Part shown: positions 1-4,507 of the stretch, one piece after another | Layout of the letters: every line of letters begins with the position of its first letter | Numbering within the stretch: the first letter of the stretch is position 1 | Source: a bacterium | GTDB lineage: Bacteria > Patescibacteriota > Minisyncoccia > Phycocordibacterales > SBAW01 | Assembly: GCA_021813335.1 (NCBI GenBank) | Contig: JAKALC010000052.1 | Coordinates: 1 to 5,225, forward strand | DNA length: 5,225 nucleotides | Direction of reading: 5' to 3' | Notes under the pieces: model-generated | The model's database searches: none | What the model saw: only the letters and a program-made list of their open reading frames with translations | What the model was told of the DNA's origin: nothing | Position numbers and translations under genes: made by a program

Positions 1-821
1 TCCTCCGCAACAGCGCGTGGCTCTCCCGGCTTACGTTCGCCGAACTCATCGAAATCGCCTCGGCCTTCACCGTGCAGCATATGCTGGAGCGCGATATGTT
101 CGAGCGCCGTATGAAAGCCGGGAAGCCGGTCTATGTCCACGAATTCTTCTATCCCTTGATGCAGGGATACGACAGCGTCGCGATGGACGTTGACGCGGAG
201 GTCGGCGGCACCGATCAGACCTTTAATATGCTCGCCGGCCGGACGCTCCAGCGCAAATATCATTCCAAAGAAAAATTCGTCGTCGCGACGACGCTTCTCG
301 AAAATCCCGTAACCGGGAAGAAACTTATGAGTAAGAGCGAGGGCGGCTATATCGCGCTCTCCGACGCGCCGGAGGTTATGTACGGAAAGACGATGGCGCT
401 TCCCGACGAGGTGGTGCGGCCGATGTTCATTGACGCGACGACGCTGCCGCTTCCGGAGATCGAACGGATTCTGTCCGAAGATCATCCCAAAGACGCGAAG
501 ATGCGCCTTGCGAGGGAAATCGTGTCGTTCTACCACGGCGCGGCGGCGGCGCGGAAAGCCGAAGACCGTTTCGTCGCGGCCTTCAAGGAGGGGAGGGCGC
601 CCGACGATGCGCCGGAGTTTGCGGTGGCCCGCGGGACGCCACTTCGAGAGGCCCTGCGCCCCCTCGTGGGTTCGACGAATGAACTGCGCCGGCTCGTGGC
701 GGGGGGCGCCATCAGCGAAGTCGGGAAGCCGCCGTTCACGACGATCGACGCCCCGATAGAGAACTCGATGGTCCTGCGCATCGGGAAACACCGCTTCGCG
801 AAGCTTGTCCTCAAGGAGTAA
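1..821 (+). CDS. tyrS: Tyrosyl-tRNA synthetase, C-terminal 272 residues (5' end outside window)
   Basis: Attaches tyrosine to tRNA-Tyr in the cytoplasm (class I aminoacyl-tRNA synthetase). The reading frame is already open at the left edge (first full codon at position 3, LRNSAWLS...), so the N-terminal part of the Rossmann fold with the HIGH-type motif lies upstream. Seen here are the segment FTVQHMLERDMFERR, the tyrosine/ATP-site signature GGTDQTFNML, and the KMSKS loop in the variant KLMSKSEGG (near position 330). A helical anticodon-binding region follows, then a C-terminal S4-like RNA-binding domain (ELRRLVAGGAISEVGK ... IGKHRFAKLVL). These blocks match the TyrS subfamily that ends in an S4 domain. 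The frame ends at TAA 819-821 with no disruption. A GC-rich hairpin lies 7 bases after the stop. It is the only recognised plus-strand protein gene, and it converges on the minus-strand genes. Identity is secure; only the start is missing. Confidence 0.96.
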   Translation, partial: LRNSAWLSRLTFAELIEIASAFTVQHMLERDMFERRMKAGKPVYVHEFFYPLMQGYDSVAMDVDAEVGGTDQTFNMLAGRTLQRKYHSKEKFVVATTLLENPVTGKKLMSKSEGGYIALSDAPEVMYGKTMALPDEVVRPMFIDATTLPLPEIERILSEDHPKDAKMRLAREIVSFYHGAAAARKAEDRFVAAFKEGRAPDDAPEFAVARGTPLREALRPLVGSTNELRRLVAGGAISEVGKPPFTTIDAPIENSMVLRIGKHRFAKLVLKE

Positions 822-828
822 TTACCGA

Positions 829-857
829 AAACCGCCCCGGGGACCCGGGGCGGTTTC
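829..857. terminator. Strong GC-rich hairpin terminator after tyrS, possibly bidirectional
   Basis: A perfect 12-bp stem (829-840 with 845-856, AAACCGCCCCGG paired with CCGGGGCGGTTT) encloses the loop GGAC. It begins 7 bases after the tyrS stop. The T tract is short on both strands (TTT then C on plus, TTTT then C on minus). Termination would therefore rest mainly on the very stable stem. Its place between two converging genes fits a shared terminator for tyrS and the minus-strand gene at 922-1077. Confidence 0.8.
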
Positions 858-921
858 TGATACTACCCTACAGAGTAGCCGTTTGTTTTTTGTTGATCGA
901 TACCCTTCGTTCCGGAAGATC

Positions 922-1077
922 TCAGAGGGTGTTCCCCTCGTCCTCGTCGTCTCCGAGGTCAAGACCCTCGGTTTCGTCGCCTTCGCCGTCTTCATCCTCG
1001 GTTTCTTCCTCATCTCCTCCGTAAGGCGGCTCGGCCCCGAAAACCCCTTCCTCGTCGAGCGCAAACTCGTCGTACAT
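922..1077 (-). CDS. Small hyperacidic protein, 51 residues, unknown function
   Basis: I do not recognise the family. The frame starts at ATG 1077-1075 and stops at TGA 924-922, about 65 bases before the tyrS terminator hairpin. The product begins MYDEFALDEEGVFGAEPPYG and continues as a D/E/G-rich tail. I count 14 Glu and 10 Asp in 51 residues and no Lys, Arg or His, so the predicted pI is extremely low and the tail is probably disordered. The first 20 residues (MYDEFALDEEGVFG) contain the only aromatic and most of the aliphatic residues and could be a short binding motif. No good Shine-Dalgarno is seen; an alternative in-frame TTG lies at 1083. The competing plus-strand frame over the same bases runs through the tyrS terminator and is much less likely. 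It could be a downstream gene of the yebC-ruvC unit or have its own promoter in the AT-rich 1096-1146. Existence is moderately supported; function is unknown. Confidence 0.55.
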   Translation of the reverse strand: MYDEFALDEEGVFGAEPPYGGDEEETEDEDGEGDETEGLDLGDDEDEGNTL

Positions 1078-1192
1078 ACTCAACGCAACAGCTAATCAAT
1101 AATCACGAATAACTCGTACCATCAGATTTGTAACAAAATAAAAAATGTTTGCAACGGGAAGCCGCCGTGCCGGTGTGGATAGCCCGGTCCTG
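1078..1192. other. AT-rich intergenic gap between ruvC and the acidic gene
   Basis: 115 bases with a markedly AT-rich part at 1096-1146 in otherwise GC-rich DNA. On the minus strand a weak stem ACGG/CCGT precedes TGCAAACATTTTTTATTTTG, which could be a poor ruvC terminator. TTGCAA-N16-TACAAA could be a weak promoter for the acidic gene. Neither is strong. Confidence 0.35.
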
Positions 1193-1681
1193 CTACGCGC
1201 GGCGAGTGGCTGCGAGGCAGGTGACGCCGACGGCGATCGCGTCGAGCTCGTCGTCGAGGCGTTTCCGGGCGGGAAGTTCCACAAGGCGGGCAACGAGTGT
1301 GGCGACGGCGCGCTTATCGCTCTTCCCGTAGCCGGTCACGGCTATTTTCACTTGGAGCGGCGTATATTCCGCGAGGGGGAGGCCGTGCGACGCCGCGATA
1401 TAGGAAAGAACGCCGCGCACTTCCGCGACCTGCATCGCGGTTTTCGCGTTCTTCTCGAAATACACGGTCTCGAGCGCTACTACATCCGGCGCGTGCGCCT
1501 TGATGGCGCGCTCGGCCTCTTCTCCGATGAGCCGCAAACGCTCCGGGAAGGAGAGGGTCTTTTTCGTACGGAAGCAATTCGAATAGAGAAGCGCGTCGCG
1601 TCCGCGCGCTCCGCGTTCGAGTACGGCGACGCCGAGGCGTTCATACCCTGGGTCAAACGCAACAACTCGCGCCGCTTTCAT
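1193..1681 (-). CDS. ruvC: Crossover junction endodeoxyribonuclease RuvC
   Basis: Resolves Holliday junctions by paired, metal-dependent nicks as a homodimer, normally with RuvAB during recombinational repair. The 162-residue product has the RNase H-like fold signature. It opens with a beta strand ending in the first catalytic Asp (VVAFDPGYERLG, D10). The second acidic residue is in VALETVYFEKNAKTA (E71, matching E66 of the E. coli enzyme). The C-terminal pair is in RLDDELDAIAVG (D144 and D147, spaced like D138/D141 of E. coli). VTGYGKSDKRAV (115-126) matches the conserved DNA-contact region. All four acidic residues are present, so it should be active. Length is slightly under the usual 165-175. 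It starts 50 bases after the yebC stop, with no Shine-Dalgarno but an AT-rich leader and a weak hairpin touching the ATG. It is probably co-transcribed with yebC. Confidence 0.96.
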   Translation of the reverse strand: MKAARVVAFDPGYERLGVAVLERGARGRDALLYSNCFRTKKTLSFPERLRLIGEEAERAIKAHAPDVVALETVYFEKNAKTAMQVAEVRGVLSYIAASHGLPLAEYTPLQVKIAVTGYGKSDKRAVATLVARLVELPARKRLDDELDAIAVGVTCLAATRRA

Positions 1682-1704
1682 TTTAGATTTTGTATCTGCT
1701 AAAA
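1681..1704 (-). repeat. AT-rich inverted repeat abutting the ruvC start codon
   Basis: TTTTAG (1681-1686) and CTAAAA (1699-1704) are perfect inverted copies around a 12-base centre, which itself can pair AGAT with ATCT. In the yebC-ruvC transcript this would form a weak hairpin whose 3' arm runs into the A of the ruvC ATG. No Shine-Dalgarno is visible here. It may keep the start accessible or modulate translation, or it may simply be AT-rich sequence. Confidence 0.4.
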
Positions 1705-1731
1705 CCTATAACCTATTCCCCGCGCCCCGGC

Positions 1732-2256
1732 TTATGCGGCGTTCGTAGAGACGGCGTTCACGTCGTCGTTCTCTTCCAAGACATCGACAAGGTCGGCGAG
1801 CTTCTGTCCGTCTTCATCGGAGAGCTCGACCGTCGTCGCAGGCTCGAGGCCCTCGGCTCCCTTGGTGAACGCCCACATCGCCGCGCCGGGCGCGGCGAGA
1901 GAACCGCCGTGAAGGCTCAAAAGATGTTTTATCTCCTGCGATGTGCGGTTCCGGTTGTCGGTGTATCCCTCGATGATAAGGGCGGCGCCTCCGGGGCCGT
2001 ACGCCTCATACGTGACGCGCTCCGCCTCCCCGCTTCCCGCGGCCTTTTCGATCGCGCGGTCGATGTTCTCGGAAGGCATATTGGCGGCGCGTGCTTTCTC
2101 GATCGCGGCGCGGAGTCCGGGTGCCGAGCGGTCGCCTTTCGCGAGCTTCGCTTCGACGGCGATGAAGCGCACGAGCTTCGAGAATACCTTGCTCTTGCGC
2201 GCGTCGGTTATCGCTTTTTGGTGCTTGAGCTTCGCCCATTTGCTGTGTCCGGCCAT
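1732..2256 (-). CDS. yebC: YebC/TACO1-family protein, short form lacking domain III
   Basis: YebC proteins were long annotated as transcriptional regulators. Recent work on the YebC/TACO1 family points to a ribosome-associated role in translating difficult stretches such as polyproline. The N-terminus MAGHSKWAKLKHQKAITDAR is the classic family signature and fixes the start. Domain I spans about residues 1-75 (KSKVFSKLVRFI, GLRAAIEKARAANMPSENIDRAI). Domain II starts with YEAYGPGGAALIIEGYTDNRNRT (83-105). After MWAFTKG (127-133) the protein passes almost directly to LSDEDGQKLADLVDVLEENDDV (145-166), which is the returning part of domain II. The roughly 65-70-residue domain III found between these segments in E. 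coli YebC is absent, giving 174 residues instead of about 245. GAGG lies 4 bases before the ATG and TATAGT 9 bases before it. It heads a likely unit with ruvC. Confidence 0.95.
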   Translation of the reverse strand: MAGHSKWAKLKHQKAITDARKSKVFSKLVRFIAVEAKLAKGDRSAPGLRAAIEKARAANMPSENIDRAIEKAAGSGEAERVTYEAYGPGGAALIIEGYTDNRNRTSQEIKHLLSLHGGSLAAPGAAMWAFTKGAEGLEPATTVELSDEDGQKLADLVDVLEENDDVNAVSTNAA

Positions 2257-2265
2257 AGTGCCTCA

Positions 2266-2271
2266 ACTATA
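2266..2271 (-). promoter_or_regulatory. Candidate -10 element (TATAGT) directly upstream of yebC
   Basis: TATAGT on the minus strand lies 9 bases upstream of the yebC ATG and just downstream of the NUDIX-gene terminator, where a new promoter is expected. At the proper distance upstream there is only T-rich sequence, not a good -35. Initiation 6-8 bases downstream would give a transcript with almost no 5' leader. Confidence 0.45.
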
Positions 2272-2284
2272 CCCGAGAGAATAT

Positions 2285-2323
2285 AAAAAGAAAAAGCCGC
2301 CGAAGCCCGGAGGACTTCGGCGG
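2285..2323 (-). terminator. Intrinsic terminator of the NUDIX-like gene
   Basis: On the minus strand, a 9-bp perfect stem CCGCCGAAG/CTTCGGCGG (2315-2323 with 2297-2305) with a 9-base loop is followed by C-TTTTT-C-TTTTT. It begins 15 bases after the stop of the gene at 2338-2907 and separates that gene from yebC. The T tract is on the minus-strand side only, so its direction is clear. Confidence 0.92.
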
Positions 2324-2337
2324 AAAGCGGCCTGCCG

Positions 2338-2907
2338 CTAGCGGCGCAGCAGGTTTTTCTTGGCGTTGAGGATGTCCGCGTACTCGCGCGCGACCGCGGC
2401 GCTCTCGAGCGCGAGGCGCTCGATGCCGCAGAGAAGCGGTTCGAGGTGGGAATGGAAAATGATCCCGCCCTCGATGAGTCCTCGAACATCCGCCCAGGCG
2501 GGCGGCGTGATGACCTCGTCGCCCTCGTCTTCGATGAGGTCGGAGGTGCGCAGCTCCCCGCCCACCTCCACCAAGTAGAACACCTGGTGGTGGACCGAAG
2601 AGCCGCGGCGCTTCTCGCGGCGGAATACGACATCGCCCGCCGTGATTCTCATCGGCGAACCGGCGCCGATCTCGTACCGGAGTTCCCGCCCCAGCGCGAG
2701 CCGCAGGTCGTTGTTCTCCTTCTCGTTCTCGGCGCAGCCGCCGGGCATCTTGATCTGCATCTTTTGCAGCTTTGTCGCGGCGCCGGCGTCGCGGTACCCG
2801 ATCGGCAGAACGCCGATGACGAGCACTTGAATGACGCCGGAATCGCTGGCGCGGGGGATGAATGCCCCGGCGAAATCGCCGGGGAACTTACGAGTGTTTG
2901 GGGCCAT
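2338..2907 (-). CDS. NUDIX-like hydrolase with non-canonical Nudix box
   Basis: NUDIX enzymes hydrolyse nucleoside diphosphates linked to another moiety, using a metal held by the Nudix box. The 189-residue product has a strand-rich N-terminus (GVIQVLVIGVLPIGYRD, 24-40), then KMPGG (53-57) and RELRYEIG (74-81), which resemble the two ends of the box. The usual glutamates are partly kept: E75 and E79 align with metal ligands, but the residue before E79 is Tyr instead of Glu. The link between GG and REL is 16 residues where MutT has 13. The C-terminal half (HHQVFYLVEVGGELR, then an acidic EDEGDEV, then PPAWADVRGLI) also fits the fold. The start is secure, because AAGGAGG lies 6 bases before the ATG. 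It has its own promoter and terminator. E. coli has nudB next to yebC-ruvC, so the neighbourhood fits. The substrate cannot be inferred; it might have lost catalysis. Confidence 0.75.
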   Translation of the reverse strand: MAPNTRKFPGDFAGAFIPRASDSGVIQVLVIGVLPIGYRDAGAATKLQKMQIKMPGGCAENEKENNDLRLALGRELRYEIGAGSPMRITAGDVVFRREKRRGSSVHHQVFYLVEVGGELRTSDLIEDEGDEVITPPAWADVRGLIEGGIIFHSHLEPLLCGIERLALESAAVAREYADILNAKKNLLRR

Positions 2908-2913
2908 TGGCCG

Positions 2914-2920
2914 CCTCCTT
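2914..2920 (-). promoter_or_regulatory. Perfect Shine-Dalgarno of the NUDIX-like gene
   Basis: AAGGAGG on the minus strand with 6 bases to the ATG at 2907. It is the only textbook ribosome-binding site in the window and fixes this start. Confidence 0.9.
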
Positions 2921-2941
2921 CTTCAAGAATTTTAAAAAGGT

Positions 2942-2977
2942 GAGGCACCCAAACGCTGCTTGCTGATAGGGAACCTC
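2942..2977 (-). other. Hairpin in the 5' leader of the NUDIX-like gene
   Basis: In the minus-strand transcript GAGGTTCCC (2977-2969) can pair with GGGTGCCTC (2950-2942). This gives 8 pairs including one G-U, one U-U mismatch and an 18-base loop. The promoter just upstream would start RNA around 2979, so the hairpin would sit at the very 5' end. It is followed by ACC and then TTTTT, so it also looks like an imperfect intrinsic terminator. It may be an attenuator, a stabilising 5' hairpin, or the terminator of ruvB transcripts reading in. Confidence 0.55.
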
Positions 2978-2985
2978 TAGACAAA

Positions 2986-3014
2986 ATTATAGCACAATGA
3001 AAAATTGCTGTCAA
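2986..3014 (-). promoter_or_regulatory. Near-ideal sigma70-type promoter for the NUDIX-like gene
   Basis: On the minus strand TTGACA (3014-3009) is followed by exactly 17 bases and then TATAAT (2991-2986), with TGC just before the -10 (extended -10). Both hexamers match the consensus fully. Predicted initiation is near 2979, about 72 bases upstream of the ATG. It lies in the 131-base gap after ruvB. Confidence 0.93.
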
Positions 3015-3038
3015 ATAGCGCGGGGCTGTTCCGCGGCC

Positions 3039-4115
3039 TTACATAAGGCGATCCTGGAGATCTTGGGGCGCTGTCTTGCCGAGGTGTTGGTACGCAGTCG
3101 GGGTTGCGACGCGCCCGCGCGGGGTGCGCTCGATGAGACCGAGCTGGAGAAGGTACGGCTCGTGCACCTCGGAGAGGGTCGCTGGTTCCTCGGCGAGCGC
3201 GGCCGCCAAGGCGCCCACACCCGCGGGGCCGCCGCCGAAGCGTTCGATCAGGGCCCCGAGAATCTTCCGGTCGAGCGGCGTGAGGCCGAGCTCGTCGACC
3301 TCAAGGAGACCCAAGGCCTCGATGACCGCTTCGCGCGAAAGCGGGCGGCGCTTGAGCTGGACGAAGTCGCGAGCGCGCTTCAGGAGATAGTTCGCGGTGC
3401 GCGGCGTCGAGCGGCTGCGGCGCGCTATTTCGCGCACGCCTGCGTCTTCCGCCTCGATGCCGAGGATCAGGGCCGAACGGCTCACGATCCGGGCGATGTC
3501 GTCCTCGCTGTAGAACTCGAGGCGGAACGTTCCGCCGGAAAAGCGCGAACGCAAGGGCGCCGAGAGACTCGCGACGCGCGTCGTCGCCGCGATGAGCGTG
3601 AAGGGCGGCAAGGGCAGCTCGAGCGTCCTCGCGGACGGCCCCTTGCCGATGATGATATTGAGCACGCCCGACTCCATCGCGGGGTAGAGAACTTCCTCGA
3701 TGGCGCGCGGCAGCCGGTGGATCTCGTCGATGAAAAGGATCTCGTTGGGCGCCAAGTTCGTAAGAAGCGCCGCCAAGTCGCCGACGCGTTCTATCGCAGG
3801 CCCCGAGGTCGAACGGAGCACTCCGCCGAGTTCCCGCGCGATGAGGTGGGCGAGCGTCGTCTTGCCGAGACCCGGCGGCCCGTAAAACAGGAGGTGCTCG
3901 GGCGGATTCCCGCGCTCGCGCGCGGCCTCGATGAGGATCTGAAGATTCTTTTTGATGCCGTCCTGGCCGATGTAGTCGTCCCACGACGACGGCCGCAAGG
4001 TCGCGTCGAGGAATGCCGCGTCACTCGGCGCCGCGGCGCTCCGCTCGGGCGCTCGGCCTTCCTCAGTATCCCAGCTTTTTCTCGAGAGAGGGGCGTCGGA
4101 CGGGGTTCTTGACAT
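3039..4115 (-). CDS. ruvB: Holliday junction branch migration ATPase RuvB
   Basis: Hexameric AAA+ motor that, with RuvA, drives branch migration of Holliday junctions before RuvC cleavage. The 358-residue product shows LRPSSWDDYIGQ (40-51), Walker A GPPGLGKT (79-86), Walker B LFIDEIHRL (127-135), sensor 1 ATTR (177-180), the arginine-finger region LRSRF (188-192), a sensor 2 region RRSRSTPRTANYLLKRARDF (232-251), and the C-terminal winged helix ending TPRGRVATPTAYQHLG (331-346). Two departures from the usual text are RFSGG where most RuvB have RFGI, and SRSTPR where most have SRGTPR. The N-terminal extension before the LRP block is about 17 residues longer than in E. coli. There is no Shine-Dalgarno, and a TATAAT lies only 3 bases before the ATG, so the start is a little uncertain. 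No better in-frame ATG or GTG was found. ruvA is not adjacent. Confidence 0.96.
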   Translation of the reverse strand: MSRTPSDAPLSRKSWDTEEGRAPERSAAAPSDAAFLDATLRPSSWDDYIGQDGIKKNLQILIEAARERGNPPEHLLFYGPPGLGKTTLAHLIARELGGVLRSTSGPAIERVGDLAALLTNLAPNEILFIDEIHRLPRAIEEVLYPAMESGVLNIIIGKGPSARTLELPLPPFTLIAATTRVASLSAPLRSRFSGGTFRLEFYSEDDIARIVSRSALILGIEAEDAGVREIARRSRSTPRTANYLLKRARDFVQLKRRPLSREAVIEALGLLEVDELGLTPLDRKILGALIERFGGGPAGVGALAAALAEEPATLSEVHEPYLLQLGLIERTPRGRVATPTAYQHLGKTAPQDLQDRLM

Positions 4116-4136
4116 AAAATTATAGTATGCTAAACT
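4109..4136 (+). promoter_or_regulatory. Possible plus-strand promoter, divergent from ruvB
   Basis: TTGACA (4109-4114) on the plus strand is followed after 16 bases by TAAACT (4131-4136), preceded by TGC (extended -10). The -35 is perfect and the -10 matches 4 of 6. It overlaps the ruvB start and the palindrome at 4130-4145. It could feed the structured RNA region downstream, but a weak hairpin plus T6 (4147-4173) lies early in that transcript. Confidence 0.35.
4119..4124 (-). promoter_or_regulatory. TATAAT -10 element at the ruvB start
   Basis: A perfect TATAAT on the minus strand ends 3 bases before the ruvB ATG. The -35 position is poor and overlaps the palindrome at 4130-4145. Normal spacing would put the transcription start at or just inside the ATG, so either ruvB is leaderless with unusual spacing or this box is not the one used. 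Confidence 0.5.
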
Positions 4137-4145
4137 TTTGTTTAG
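4130..4145. promoter_or_regulatory. Palindromic candidate operator upstream of ruvB
   Basis: CTAAAC-TTTT-GTTTAG is a perfect 6-bp inverted repeat with a 4-base centre. It lies between the -10 and -35 positions of the ruvB promoter and over the -10 of a possible divergent promoter. The core AAC-N4-GTT matches the inner part of the Gram-positive-type LexA box (GAAC-N4-GTTC), but the outer bases differ. ruv genes are SOS-regulated in many bacteria, so LexA is plausible but unproven. Confidence 0.4.
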
Positions 4146-4230
4146 GTGCGCCGGGCAGTTCGGGGCATTTTTTAATTTCTTTTTGGCATACGCGCCGCGC
4201 TCTCTTCTTCGGATTTTAGCGCCACAAGCG

Positions 4231-4396
4231 TTCGAGAGCGTACATCTCTAAGCAATAAGGCTTGCAAGAGTCACGGGACCTTTTCAAGGACACTCCGGCA
4301 GCGGCTTCGGCCGCCTCGCGGGGGTTATCCTCAGATATGGCTGCCGCGTTTCGATTTATCGAAAATGTTTATTGCTTAGAGGTGTACTTCCTCGAA
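4231..4396. repeat. Long interrupted inverted repeat
   Basis: Arms at 4231-4258 and 4369-4396 are inverted copies. TTCGAG, then GTACA, then CTCTAAGCAATAA on the left match TTATTGCTTAGAG, TGTAC and CTCGAA on the right. One G-T position and a 3-base mismatched patch interrupt them. The 110-base spacer holds further hairpins. No transposase or target-site duplication is visible, so an RNA helix is the better reading than a mobile element. Confidence 0.8.
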
Positions 4397-4507
4397 CCTG
4401 CGGCTCGCCCCGCTTCGGCGGCCGCTCTCCGTCAACTGTACTCTCGCTGTTTCGGGGCGCAATGTTGACCGCGCGCAAAAAATAAAGGGTATTACTGCCG
4501 CACCGCA

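Noticed and set aside
805..1095. 96-codon plus-strand frame with a hydrophobic stretch (VAFAVFILGFFLI)
   Set aside because: It starts inside tyrS and runs through the terminator hairpin. The hydrophobic run is the expected antisense image of the Glu/Asp codons of the minus-strand acidic gene.
1690..2286. 198-codon plus-strand frame opposite yebC
   Set aside because: The minus strand encodes an unmistakable YebC; the plus frame is a GC-rich antisense artefact with no motif.
3009..3040. ruvB intrinsic terminator just after its stop
   Set aside because: CGCGG/CCGCG can pair, but no T tract follows directly; the T-rich stretch downstream belongs to the promoter spacer.
2997..4112. 371-codon open frame on the plus strand opposite ruvB
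   Set aside because: It is the antisense shadow of ruvB, which shows every AAA+ motif on the minus strand. The shadow product is rich in Arg/Glu/Asp without any recognisable domain.
4147..4173. Plus-strand terminator (TGCgCC/GGgGCA plus T6) before the candidate ncRNA
   Set aside because: The stem has only five pairs with an internal mismatch; it is too weak to annotate, though it leaves the ncRNA promoter unresolved.
4231..4396. Miniature transposable element or insertion sequence
   Set aside because: The arms are 110 bases apart with structured RNA between them, and no flanking direct duplication or transposase remnant was seen.
4262..4468. 68-codon plus-strand frame in the ruvB upstream region
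   Set aside because: It has a TTG start without Shine-Dalgarno, no family resemblance, and lies over the hairpins and repeat arms of the candidate RNA.
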